Shown here piece after piece: positions 40,701 to 54,793 of a DNA stretch of 64,000 nt; position 1 is the first letter of the stretch, and every line of letters begins with the position of its first letter. The notes below the pieces were generated by a model. The model searched no databases. It saw only the letters and a list, made by a program, of their open reading frames with translations, and was not told the DNA's origin. The translations under genes were made by a program, and so were the position numbers. The stretch spans positions 310,001 to 374,000 of the forward strand of contig AFXF02001488.1 in assembly GCA_000231825.2 (NCBI GenBank), written 5' to 3'. Source of the DNA: Tetrahymena elliotti 4EA. Its lineage: Eukaryota; Ciliophora; Oligohymenophorea; Hymenostomatida; Tetrahymenidae.

Positions 40701-43700
40701 TAGATAAGTATAAAAGATTGCTTTTCTTCTGGAACTATTAAAAGAAATTTAGATTAAATTTCTCAAAGCAATTAATAATAAGCAGAGAGTAATTACTTGT
40801 TTTAATTTATCGGAGTCATTTCTCTGTAAATAAATGGATATTTTTCTTAGAATAATAAAGAAATTTACTAAATATTTACAAATAGGAAATATCTCTAGGA
40901 ATAAGGTGTTCTTACTTTAAGTACAGATACACTAAATCTCTATAATATAACTTTATCTCAAAATAAATATCCAGTTTCCTTCAACTAAAACACATAAAAA
41001 AATATAATTTATCTCTAAAATACATTTATTGATATTGATTAAATGGATTTTAGTAATAATTAAGGAAATTGTTATTTCTACACCTCTAATTTAGTTACAA
41101 TTAAAAATAGTCTATTTTATTAAAATGAAGGTGTATAGGGAGCTTCTATCTTTCTAAATTAAATACTTATTTCTGCAGTGATTTTAAACTCTAATTTTAC
41201 TTCTAATAGTGCTTCATATAGTGGAGGAGCAATTATGGTAAATGATGTAAAATATTTCATGATTGATAAAAAGTCATTTTTAAGATATAACCAAGCTTTA
41301 ATTGGAGGGGGAATAAGAATAACTCAATCAAATAAATTAGATAATACTTTAAATGAGTAAACAGAAAGTATTGAATGTGAATTTAATTATAATAAAGGTG
41401 AGGTATATGGTAATAACATAGGCAGATATCCATCAATTATATAAGTTTTTATAGAAAGAAATAACTAATTAGTATTATTGAATGAATAACCAATTTAAAA
41501 CCAAAGATATGGAAATACAATAAGCATTTCAGAAATATAAAGTGGAGGATTAATGCCTTTATATATAAAATTAATTGATGATGAAAAAAATGTATTTACC
41601 ATAAACAGCCAAAAATATGGAAATGATCAGTATTGTTTATAGGCATAACAAGAAATATCTGAATATTTTATTGAAATAATCAAATTAAATTCTATTTAAT
41701 AGAGCTCCTTAAAATCTGAATCAATTTTATATGCTGATATCAAAGGAGAGTCACTTCTAACTGCTAAATAATTTGAACAAAATCACAATTGCTTTGAGTT
41801 TTAAACTTTATCAATTTCTTATATACCTAGCTAAGCTACAAACTCAGCAGCAATAAAACTTACTTTATCAAATTAATATTCTCCTATGATAATACCTCTT
41901 AGTTTATCTTTTCGTGAGTGTATTAGAGGTGAAATTCCTTTGAATAGTTCAAGTTTAATTACCTGTTAAGAATGCTAAGACGGAACTTATTCTTTAGTTA
42001 TCCCTGATACAAGCCCTTAGGATAAAGATAATGATATTTAATGTAAAAAATGTCCTTAATCAGCTAAGAAATGCTCTAAAGATGATATTGTGCTAGAATC
42101 AGGTTATTGGAGAATAGATAAATATAGTGACATTATTGAATAATGCAATAGTAATTTTCCTAATATCTGTAGTGAAGAAAATCCTCTAAACAGAAAAGGT
42201 TGTCAAAAAGGTAAAATTAAAAAATTTGAAATGGTTTTTTTTTGATTTTTAACTTTAAATTAATTATTTAGGATATATTGGGCCTTTGTGTGAAACATGT
42301 GATATTAGTGGGAAAGTATGGGATGGAGATAGATACACTAATTCATTTTCTGATTTTTAGTGTAATAAATGTAGTGAATAGTCATATCAAATATTTTTTT
42401 TAGGCTTAAGTTTTATAGTTTTACTAATTTATCTACATTTTAGTATCATAATATTTATGAATAGCTACATATACCATTCGACATGCTATTATTTAAGAAT
42501 GGCTACTATTTTACCTATGTCTAAAAGCTCAATAAAAGATGAGTCAACTTTCTTTATTAAGGCCTTAGTTAATTATTTATAACTATCATCTGCACTTTTT
42601 AAATTTGAGCTAACATTTTTACCTTAAGTAATTGCTATTATACCTTCTGTAGCTGGCTAACCTGTAACTAAAATTATAATTAGTGGTTCTTGTATGTATT
42701 CTTTAGCAGATATTAATCTATATGGAGAAGAGAAAATCAGAGCATTTTTGCAAGCTGTGATGCCATTTTTATTTTTATTTCTAATATTTATTCTATTAAC
42801 AATATTTAGAATTTTCAAGATTATGAATGTTGGAAGATATCATTATAATTTAATGATTAACTTTCTATTCATATTTTTTTCACCTGATTGTATTAGATTC
42901 TTTACGAAATCATTATCATGCCGCAAAATTGGAGAAACTAGATATAATTCAATCAATCTTACACTTCTATGTGACGATAAAAGTTTTTAGCCATTCAAAT
43001 ATTATTTCATACTTCCAATACTTGCATTTTGGTTGTTTTTCCCTATATTATTATTTATTATACTAAATAAGTATCATATTAAAAAAAATAATTTACATTA
43101 CTGCACTACAAAATATAAGTTTGGATATTTCTATTTAGAATTTAAATAATCATGTAGTTACTGGGAGTTTGTAAGGATTTATTATAAAATAATAATAGTA
43201 ATAACAGTAACACTTTTGTAAGAACTAGAAATTATGATGTATTTACTGTGCATAATTTTTATCTTTATTTATATGCATCTTCTTTAGAAAAGAAAACCTT
43301 TCTAATAAAAATTACTCTTAAAATTAGAAGAGGCATCTTGCTTTGTACTAGTTTTTAATGTACTATTCTCATAACTAAACAATTAATATCCAAATGTAGC
43401 ATTTTAAATAGGATTAGCAATAGTTCATTATGGGTTTATTTTATTGCTAGTTTTAATTATATTAAAACATAAAATTACTAATAGTAGTGCAGGCACATAG
43501 TTGATTAATTATATGATTAAAATTATATCTCCAAATTCATAATTAAAAGCTAATCATTAGAAAACAAAAGATTTAAGAGTTTTCTTTTTATGGAAAGAAG
43601 TTTATAGGAATCTTTTAAACTTAAGAGAAAAGAATACAGCAATCCAAATTAAATAAATAGAGAGTATTTAATAAAATAAGTTAAATAATACAAGTAAATA

Positions 43701-44256
43701 ATTTTTCAAAAATTTATTTTTTTTAATAATTTATTAATATATGTAAATAGATAGATCTTTCGCAACTAGAAAAAGGCCTGAAAATCGTAAATTAACAGGA
43801 TAGTCATTGTTCGTAAACAGTAAAGCAGAAGAAAGTAGTATTACTGAAAATAATAAATAGGAGTTTTAAAAACAACAATAAAAACCTAGTAGCAAGCATA
43901 ATTTCTTTTAAAATAATACTGATTTAGTCAGCCCAAATAACTCTTCTTTCAGATTTAGATTTGAAAGTCCTGTTAGTAAATTTAAAATAGCATAATAAAA
44001 CTTTTTTGTTGATAATTCTGATAATAAAGATTTTTCAGAAAATAATTTTTAAACTATTAACTTGAAACCTACAGAAACATTTTAAATTCCTCCACAATCT
44101 CCAGAATTATTAGCAGAGGACTGTTTTAGTGAAGATAAAAGTTAAATTTTAGTTTATTAAAGCAAATAAATTGAAGATATAAAAGTAACAACATTTAATT
44201 AAAAGTAAAAAATAGTTAAACTTAACAAACAAGAAAGTTAAAAAGAAAGTTAATGA
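34738..44256 (+). CDS. Giant surface protein B, paralogue of A
   Basis: 3,040 aa, start MVKVKRICIYLETIFLFQLI (signal peptide), then the Cys-rich start CSLGCKSC ... CNECQQDYLLD. It is collinear with A: WD-type repeat LIISCGNDGTVIVWQAVD, conserved NYINRLRRYNRKDRI patch, beta-helix motifs NSNFTSNSASYSGGAI and QALIGGGIRI, Cys module CQECQDGTYS, GYWRIDKYS and GYIGPLCETCD, and a membrane domain with FGYFYLEFKQSCSYWEFVRI. The cytoplasmic tail differs in sequence from A but is also Q/N/S-rich (RFESPVSKFKIAQQNFFVDN). Introns 36833-36994, 38234-38349, 42211-42271 and 43694-43750 match those of A in position and phase. The stop is TGA 44254-44256. The small open frames inside this region are exon pieces split at TAA/TAG. 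Function is unknown; see gene A. Confidence 0.88.
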
Positions 44257-44676
44257 AGAGAAAAACTTTTTAATAAAAGATTTTTTTATGTTTCCTAATC
44301 AAGAAGATATATTTATTGTATGTTAAATAATTTCTATATGGTTTTTAATTTTTTATCTAAAAAGAATATTATCCAAATGTACATTTTAGAGGCAAAATAT
44401 AAATTGTTACTAAATTTTTATTTTTCACTCAAATAACTCTTTTGTCTCTTTTTATTTTTTTAAAATAATTTCAAAAATAATCTGATACTATTAAAAGTAA
44501 AAATTTGACAATATTACATTAAAAATTTTGAAGAACATAAATTATTATTTTTTTTATTCTCGATCAGATTAATTATTATATGTATTTAAACATTTTTTAA
44601 TTTTTATATATTTCTTTATTTAATAAATATTTGATAAAAATATAATTAGATAAACAGCTTACGTTTAAATTTTTTT
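44257..44676. other. Spacer between giant genes B and C
   Basis: 420 nt, AT-rich, with no coding stretch. It is the shortest spacer of the array and presumably carries the 3' end of B and the promoter of C. Confidence 0.45.
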
Positions 44677-47600
44677 ATGAAGGGTAAATTATTTCCATTA
44701 TTTTAGATATTAGTAGTAATATTTCTAGCTGAAATAGTAAATAGTTAAGAGTGTTCTTAGGGATGTAGAGAATGTAGTATAGATTAATAAACTAATTTGA
44801 GTACTTGTTCATTATGTAAAAGCGATTATATAATTGACGTATAGTAGAACTAGTGCATTTATTAAAAATGCCTAAACCTGACTTATTTTGAATAAGATTA
44901 GTCTTCAGAGAATGGGAATTGTGTTTCTATCTGCAATGAAACAAGTGTGGCAAACAAATATTTGAATACTTGCAGCTAATCATATGAATGCTCTACCTAG
45001 AGTATATCTTTATCATCTACAAGTAAAGGTTAGGCGATTAAATCAATTTACATTTCCAATATTACTGACGATATATTTTTAGTTTATGGCAATTTTATAA
45101 ATGCTATTAGCAAAGAATCCAATGCTTTTATTAGATAATATACATTTGATGACTCAATCTTTAGCACCTAATAATATAAAGGTAGCATTTTCTTGTTTGG
45201 CAATCAAAAAAATTCCATTTTTATATGGAATCCTAGAGATAACATTAACACTAAGTTATTAGAAATAGGTAGAGGATATCTAAAAACTTCAAGCTAAATA
45301 ATGGAAGTTGATAACAACAGTAATATTTTACTTGTAACTTCAATAGATTATAGTGAAAGTACTATATATTTCACAATGTTCAATACTATTTCATGTATTG
45401 ATTTACCTAATCCATCCTTTTCTATTTCTATTTAAGGGTAATCTAGTAGCATACAATTATTTTAAAATATAATAATTTAATAATCTGTTAGTTATTAAAT
45501 TATGGTGTACAAAGCCATATTAAATAGTGATAAAACTATTTCTTTGTAAGAAATAACTAAGAGCTATACTTGCAGTTAAGCATCTGGGTCTATATTAAAT
45601 GCCTTTAAAGTAAATGATAACATCTTAGTTTATTTCAAGAATACTTAAGGAATTTTTTCTATTTCTCTTAATTAGCAATAATGTATTTAGCTACTTAGTG
45701 ATTTAATTCCTATAAAGATTTTTAATTTAGGAATTAATATTAATAATATTTTGCATAATCTACTCTTTATTTCACAAAGCTCAGGAAATTTAGTTGTTTA
45801 TGATTTTTCATACAGTTAATAAATATTAAATATCTAATAAGATGGTTTAATAGATATCTAAGCTTTATCTTTAAACGACTCATCTAACAAAAATTAATTG
45901 TCAATTTTTATATTGACAAATTAAAACTAACTATTTAACTACTTTTATATGCTAAATCTAATGAATAGCTTTTTGAGTGCTGTTTTCTAGAAAAGTTAAT
46001 CAATTCCTGTATATCTCTAAAATGCTAAATACTTACTTATACCAAATAATATTTATGATTCTTAAGGAAGTTAGTTAAGTTTAAATACAGTATTTCTTAC
46101 TAATTAAAATGCTTAAATAATAAATATTATTGACAATTCTATCTCAGGAGTAGTAATTGATTTTTAAAGGAAAATATTCTAAAACGAGTAAACAGTAAAT
46201 AAGATAGCATATTTTAACAACACACATCTGATAGTCAGTTGTGGTAAAGATGGAAAAGTAGTTATCTGGTAAGCAGTCGATATTTAACAGCCTGTTTTTT
46301 TTTATTCTATAAGCAAAACAGGATAGTAATGTATTGACTTTTAGATTTTTTAGAAAGACTAACTTATCGTTTAGTTTTAAAATGAAATCAATATTTTTAA
46401 TATCGGAAATTAATTAAACTCCTATAGCTACCCTATTTTGAGTTCAACCTTTACAAAAATACAAGTTCAGAAAGATTATTGTTTTATTCTAAATGGAAAT
46501 ACAATTTTAATATTCAAAAAAAAAGAGTCAATTTACTATAAAGATACAATTCAAGTACTTGACCAATCCATGATCTTTACTAATTTTATTGTTGGTCAAA
46601 ACTTCGAGATAATCATAGTAACCAATAAAAACACTATCATGTAATACTATTTTAAAGATGAAATACCAATAAAATTTTAACTAAATCCTGACATATAAAT
46701 TTATTAATCAGTAAACCCTATCTTGAAATCATTCATGCTTTATTAATCTGATCCATCAATAGGTAATCATTAATTTTCTTTAAGTAATATTTAGAGCTTA
46801 ATATTAGACTTAATTTCCTATTTTTTTTGAAATTCTTTTCTAAAAATAGGTAATTTACTCCTAATAAGTGATAGCAAATGTAATATGATTATACTTGATA
46901 TGTAATTCAATTAAAAGATAAATCAATTGAATAGTTTAGGATTTATATAGAATGTTTACTAATATGATGACACATAATTATTTTTCATAATCTCAGTTCT
47001 AAATCCAAACGATTATTACTAATATTAGTATGCCTTTTAATTTTATGATATAATCAGTTAAGAGTAAAAATATTTAGGTTCTAATACTTTATCTCTTGAT
47101 ATTACTTAAGTATATATGAATACTCTTATAGATGGTTCTTAATAGTATATAATTGTGTATGTAAACCCTTTAGGTTATACAAGTTATTCTCTCTATATGC
47201 TTTGGAATAGAAATAAAAATAAGGTAACTTTTTAACTGTTTTAATTTAGCCCTGGTTAAAATTTAGCTGCATGTTAAGGAAATGTAAATGAAAATTTGAT
47301 AGTTGCAGGATCATAAGTAGGAGAACCAAGAGTTATAGTAATCTATCCAGAGTTAGGACCATAGAAAATCTATTAATCTTCTTAATTAAGTGATAATATT
47401 TAAATGGTTTAATATAGCTTTTAAATAGGATTATATTTTATTGTTACAAATTATTAAATAAAATCTTTTAGTATCCATACAGATCAACTTATTGAAATTA
47501 TTAATTTTCAATCAATTTAAGCTCCATCTAATGACCCATTAATAAAAAGTATTGTTATCTCTGAAAACTTACAAATTATGATTGCATTTACATCAAATTA

Positions 47601-50600
47601 GCTTATGCTGAAGAATTTTATTACTAGTTAAATATATTATTTTCCACTAAATAACTTAAACTAAGCATAATTAAGTATAATAAATGGGATCTATATAGAT
47701 GATAGTAACAAAGTGGTTTATGTTTATGGAGATGATTTTTTTAGGACAGATTTGATGCTGAATAAATAAATGAAAATTGAGCCTTAAAAAATAAATGGTT
47801 AGCTCAATTAGTGTAAATTCATAACATCTCAAATATTTTGTTCAAAAAATGATTAATTTATACTTATCTTCTCAAGGAATGATAATATAACTCTATCTTA
47901 AACTATTACCGTTTTAAATGAATTCATAGGATTTAAGTTTCTAGTTGATTTTAATTACTAAAAAATAGTAGTATATAAATAAAATATCATTATTTATAGC
48001 ATTTAAGGTACTTATATTTAGACTATAAATATTGGAAGCTAAATAAGTGAAATGAAATATGCTGGTAAATATATTTCTTGTCTCACATAATCAAGTATAA
48101 TTTCTTTTTTTATTATTATTTTAAATTACCAACTTCCTTCCAAATTAAATCTTGGTTATTTCCAATTTTTAAATATAAATATGGAAATTTAAGTCGAATT
48201 TATTTGTTAAAAATTAAAAAATAAAAAGGATTTCTTAATTAAATTCATACATTAATAATTAATTTAAATTATTTTTTTAAAATATTAGATGGATATATTT
48301 TTTCTAGAGACACCTATTAATAAAAAGGGTTAATTTAACCAGCGGGAGGAAATTTAACCGCAATTTATTATATCAGTTAATTTAATTAAATTGCATATTT
48401 AACTGATTTAATAAATTTAGGTTAAGTTATCTTTTATGATTTGAATACTATGCAGAATGTTGGATCTGTAACTAATACAAATACACAAAATGGTGTAGGA
48501 AAATCAATTTCGGTATCTTTTGATGATGATAGTGTTATGCTGAACTATTTAGATAGTTATGGAAATTTCTATAATGTTATTTATAGTGTTTCAAAAGTTA
48601 TCGACAATGTAGCAATAATCCCTGAAATGCGTAATTAGGTAGTTGCTTAGCCAGAAAACTATTTATTAGATTTTAACTAAAATACAATATACATTTATGG
48701 AAAAAATGCTCTTTACAAAATGAATTACAATAAAATGACAAGATAAATGTAAAGAATTATCAAAAAAGATTAAAATTTACAGTTTGTAATATCTAAAGGT
48801 TAACAATAAAAAATTCTTTATGTGGTAGATTATTGGAACAATTTATTTGCTTATTCAAGCAATCAATTGATATTTTAAACACATTATTAAGATGAAGTAT
48901 TAGAGATGCTAAACTATACATAAAATAATAGTTAAATAATTCTTATTTGCTTTTTAAACTACATTTTAGTATTTAAAGATACAGACAACTATAGCTATTC
49001 AAACTCATATTTGAATGTAAATAGCATGAAATATAGAAAATTATTGCTAAATTCAAAAGGTCTTATTATCATTAATACAGTATTAAATGAAGTAATAGAT
49101 TATGATTTTTTAAATAATAAATAGCTATTTTACCTAAAGTTAAATGATTCTGATTTAATTTCATCCACATTAGAAGTAGAAAGTATGGATTAATTGCTGT
49201 GGTACTTGATTATAGGAACTCAGTCTGGAAACATATATCGATATGATGTTAAAAATAAAAATTACAATAGTCTCTTTCTTGAAAATAGTCCAATATTTTT
49301 ACTTACTCTAATTGATAATGCTTCTTATAATATAGCTGCAGTTATGTATTCAGGGAGTATTTTTGAAATTGATTACTCTAAAATTAAGCAATAATTAAAA
49401 TAAAATATAAGTTAAAACAAATAGTTTCTAACTTAAACTTTGGGTTAATAATTCAAACAGGCTGATATTCTCTAAACTGATTTTATTTACAAAAGATGTT
49501 TTATCAGCCTTAAGTATCACAAATCTTTAGGTATTTACAGTTTAGTGGATAACTCTTTTATTAAATTCTTAAGTTTTCCTGATAATGAGTATAAAAAACT
49601 TGTATTAAATAGTAACTTTATTCTTTTGGCTAGTGCAGCTCAAATCAATGTTTTCGATAATAAGTTGAATTACATAAATAGATTGAGGAGATATAACAGA
49701 AAAGATAGAATATCAGATCTTTTTCTTATAAATTAGAATGCTATTATTATTGTTTTTACCTCTAGAATTGAGACAGCATATATTGATACTTTGTAGAAGT
49801 TAGTAATATCAATTGAGAAAATTTAACTTACAGATCCTATGATAGTATTTACAGAACTTTTAACTAGTAAAAGGTTTATTCATCTAATAGGAGTTTCTCA
49901 AACAAATATTTTTGAAAAATTTTTAAGTTTAGGTTTACTTTCTACATAAATGCCTTCAAATAATTTAAATCAGTGCATCTCTTCTATAAAAGTAACAGAA
50001 AATAGCTAAACATTTAACTAATTAGATATTATTTAAAATTAATTTGTTAGTAATATGAACTACACACTATCAATTCTAGTTGGAGATCAACTGAAGTAGT
50101 TAAATTTCTTAAACAATTAAAACATGTAGGCAATATTAAGACCCAAAGATATTAATAATAATAATCTTACTATAAACTCTAATACTTTTTAGTCCTTTGC
50201 TTTTGACATTTACTTAGATAATTTTAGTTTTATTTTTAGTGAGAAAAATATTGAGATTAAATTCAATCCAAATACAAACATTACAACTCTATAAAATATA
50301 AGAATAGTTGACTAAACAATCATTGTTGGTATTTAACTCGTATTTGAAAATAAAAAAACAGTTATAATTCAGAATTTAGAAATTTCTAATGTTAATATTT
50401 TAGATTAAGAGAATAGTTTTCCTTTAAATAGTACTTCAGCTATTATCAGCATTAAAAATTGTGATTATGTATTGATACAAAATATAACTTTTTAAAAAAG
50501 TCTATTTTAAGCTCGTTTATCTCAGCTCATTTCTATAAAAAATAGCAACACGGTAGTCTTTTAAGATATTAATATTTTAAACAGTTAAATAGATGGAAAT

Positions 50601-53600
50601 TTGGTAATTTTCCAATAAAATAATAACATAACTGTTAAATCTATTTAAGTTAAAAACTGTAAAAATGAAATTTACACAATAAATTAAGATAATTAGAATA
50701 CAAGAACTTTAAGGGATTCAGGGAATCAAATAAATTTATACATTTTCAAATTTATAGGAATTGCTAATGTACTTATTTAGGATTATATTTCATAAAATAA
50801 CACAGAATTGTTTTAAATCTATACAAGCAGGTAATTCTAGTAGGATTCTGGTGTTCTCACATTAAACTAAGATTAGTTAAACATTTAAAACTTAAGCATT
50901 TAAAAAAATACTTTTCCTAAAACCTTCACCAAAAATACCTAAATTCATTTAATCTATATTTAAAATTCATTTATAACAATAAGAGAAATGTATTTTTAAA
51001 ATAATGAAGGAAACTGCTTGATTTAAACATCTGATTCTGTGACTATATCTAATAGCTTGTTTAATTTGAATAGAGGTGTCTAAGGAGGTTCCTTATATCT
51101 TTCTGGTATAAGCAATTACTTATCGATATTAAAATCAAATTTTACAGATAATTAAGCTACTTCATCTGGTGGCGCTATCATGCTGCTTAATGTAAATATT
51201 GTTCAGGTTGATAACTAAACATATTTCAAGAATAATTCAGCTTAGATTGGTGGTGGTGTGAGAATTATTTCATCAAATTTAAAAACTTAGGATTAACAAT
51301 TTTAAACAGAAATATTTAACTGTAATTTTGAGAATAATGAAGGAATAATTTATGGTAACAACATAGGAAGATATCCTTCTCTCATATAAATATTGATGGA
51401 ATATAATTAAAATGAAAGCATTGTTTTAAATTAATAAATTATTTATAACAACTATGCAGAAAATGTTTTGATAAAAAATTTATAAAGTGGTGGAAATATA
51501 ATTTTAAATATAAAGCTATTAGATGATTAAAATAAAACTTTAACTATTAATGTTGAGAGATACTTAGGGAATAACTATCCCACTTTAATTTAAGATGAGC
51601 TATCTTAATATCTTATTGAAATAAGTTAATCTCCATTGACTAAAATAGCAACTCCATAATCTGAAAATAATTAAATTGCCTAAATTAAAGGACAATCTTT
51701 AATATCAGCAAAATAATACAATCAAACAACAAGCTCTTTTAATTTTTAAACATTATCTTTTTCTTATATTCCAGATCAACAAACAGATAGCTTAGCAATA
51801 AAATTTATCCTTAGTAACTCCTATCCATATATGATTATACCCTTATAACTATAATTTAGAGAATGTATAAGAGGTGAGATACCAGTAAAGTAGTTTAATA
51901 ATATAATTAATTGTTAGGAGTGTTTACCTGGAACATATTCACTAGTCATTCCTAAATTAGATACTGATACTTAAAACTATGAATGCAAAAAATGTCCTGA
52001 GTTTTCTGTAAGCTGTTCTAAAGATAAGATTATTCTTGAAACAGGATATTGGAGAGTTAACTAGTAAAGTGACTAGATTATAGCTTGTAATTAATATTAC
52101 CCAAATATATGTAATGAAGAAGATTATTCAAGTAAATCAGGATGCATAAAAGGTAAGTTTTACTAAAGTATTTTTATATTTTGATTATCGATGGTTGAAA
52201 TTTCCTAACTAAAATTAGATTATTATTTTTAGTAATATATTTTTTTAATAATAAATAAATTAGGATATATTGGGCCTTTATGTGAAACTTGTGATTATCT
52301 TGGCTCTGTTTGGGAAGATTAAAGATACACTCTTTCCTTTTAAAATTATCAATGTAATTAATGCAGTAACATTATTTACCAAATCTCATTTATGATTTTT
52401 GCTTATATTATCTTCCTATTCTACTTTTACTTTAGCATAGTAATGTTTATGAATAGCTATATTCATAATTCAACTTGCTATTATTTACGTTTACTAAGTT
52501 TAGCTCCTATTTCTAAGAGTTCAATAAATGATGAATCTATTTTTTATATCAAAGGGTTAGTAAACTATCTTTAACTCTCTTCAGTTCTATATAACCATTC
52601 TTTAACTTTCTTACCTACAGCTCTTAATGTAATACCCTCTATAGCTGGTATGCCTATAAGTCAATTAATTATTAGCTTTTCTTGTGTATACAGCAAGGAT
52701 TTAATTTAGAAATATGGAATAGAAAGGATAAGAACTGTTTTTCAATCTATGATTCCCTTTTTATTTTTTGTTAGTCTCTCTCTGATTTTTTTTTGTTTAC
52801 AGAAATTGAAATATCAAAAAATAAATAAATACCACAAATACATTATGATTAATTTTCTTTTTTTCTTTTTCTAACCTGATAATATTAGATTTTTTACATA
52901 AGCATTATCCTGTAGGACTATTGGTTTAAAGAAGTATCAAACTATAAATCTTCTTCTATCATGTGATGATGAATCTTATAAAAAATTTTAGTACTTTATT
53001 ATTTTACCAATTCTATTATTCTGGATATTTTTACCTGTAGTTATATTTTACTATTTTAGATACAATATTATGAAAAATAAAATGGATTATTGTACTACAA
53101 AATTTAAGTATGGATACTTCTATTTAGAATTTAAAAAAAATTTTTGCTATTGGGAATTTGTCAGGATATATTACAAGATATTACTAGTAGTAATTATAAC
53201 TATAAATATTGAATAAGATCTCATAACTTATCTAATAAGTGTGGTAATTATTTTTATATATATTTTGTTAATCTTAATGGCTAAACCTTTTGAAGATAAA
53301 TAACTACTAAGACTAGAAATGTTCTCATAGTTTAATCTCATCTTAAATATTGTATTATCTTTAGTGGATTTGAATTACTCTTTAGAATTCCTAAAAGTAA
53401 CAATGTTCCTTTTACACTATGGATTTATCTTTTATTTAATTTACTTTATTATAAAACTGAAATTTTACTCATCAAATAGCTGTTTTGGTAGATTGATTTA
53501 TTAGATAACTAAATTGATAATCCCAGAAAAAGCTCTATCAAAGTTATAGATCAATCAATAAAAAAAAATGAAAACTCTGAAGTTGTGGAAGAAAGTATAT

Positions 53601-54278
53601 TATAATCTAAATTTTATCAGAAATTAAAAAATTTAGTAGTAAATCAATGTAATTTCATCAAAGGCAGCCAAAAATTAAAAAAATAGTAAAATTTTCTCTT
53701 TTATTTATTTGATAATCTTTTTTATATTTATTTAAAACTTTGATAACATAGGTATTAGGATTGACTAGGTTTAAAGTTACTAAGATTGTTTGGCTTTGTA
53801 ATAAAACCAAAAATAAGAAGATTAATCTCCGGTAGGTTATAAGTCAAAATTCTTTAATAAGTAAACCCAAGAAAAGAAAACTCTCTCACAAAGTAGTTCA
53901 TTAAAAGAATGTGAAAAAGATTTGATATTTGATGAGAATAGTAAAGCTTCTTTAATTTATGTATCTAATAAGTTCAAATTTAGTATGATTAATTCAGAGA
54001 CATCTCATTATAACTATATTCACTCTCCTTTTATGCTAGGTAAAACTTAGACTATTGCAAACCAAGATATTTTTGAATTTAAAAATGAAAACTAAGCTGA
54101 ATAATCTTAAAATTCAGATATTGGGGATATTTTTTAAATAGAGGAAAATAAACCTGTCTAGGCCTTAAATTAAACTGTAGGATTTGACAAAAATAATTTT
54201 CATTCAAAGCTCAAAATCAAGAAGTTAAATAAATAAATCAACAAAAGTGAAAATAGCTTATATGATATTAAAAAATGA
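44677..54278 (+). CDS. Giant surface protein C, paralogue of A and B
   Basis: 3,047 aa, start MKGKLFPLFQILVVIFLAEI (signal peptide), then CSQGCRECS ... CSLCKSDYIID. The layout matches A and B but with lower identity. It has WD-type repeat LIVSCGKDGKVVIWQAVD, the conserved NYINRLRRYNRKDRIS patch, beta-helix motifs KSNFTDNQATSSGGAI and SAQIGGGVRI, Cys module CQECLPGTYS, GYWRVNQQS and GYIGPLCETCD, and membrane-domain motif YGYFYLEFKKNFCYWEFVRI. Introns 46763-46849, 48095-48288, 52153-52263 and 53686-53751 correspond to those of A and B. The tail is disordered and Q/K-rich, ending KSENSLYDIKK before TGA 54276-54278. The region before DGYIF, which could be read through, is treated as intron because A, B and C all have the same donor context TCA-A/GTA. 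Confidence 0.88.
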
Positions 54279-54793
54279 GATTTACTTAATTTATTATTTA
54301 TAGAGTTATAATTTATCTTTTTTAAATATTATTTCGTTTAACAAACAACTATTATAGTCATATTTCATTAAATGAATTTTTTAGTGAGTAAACAATTTTT
54401 TAACAACAAATTTTATTAAAATTCAAAATAATTATGCTCAATATTTTAAACAAAGTATTTTTTTCAAATTGTGATGAATTTTAATTTAAATAAACAGATT
54501 GAAATAAATTATTTGATTAATAATAAGCTTTTCATAATTGTAAAATAAAAGATAATAACTATGTAATGATAATAATATTAATGAAAGTCAACATATTCTC
54601 ATTTTTAAAATAGAAAGAATATTTATTAAAAATTTGGATTTTGATTTACATTAATTTTATATGGATTAGCTTAAATCATAAGAATCATGTATTTATATTG
54701 ATCTAAAAGAATCTAGTATTTATTTTTATGAATTATCTTCAAAAAGAAATAGTGATATAAAATACTATCAATTTATATAATCAATCTATATTA
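54279..54793. other. Spacer between giant genes C and D
   Basis: 515 nt, AT-rich. A run open in another frame (about 54661-54963) overlaps the start of D but has no homology to the family and is probably chance. The region should contain the promoter of D. Confidence 0.45.
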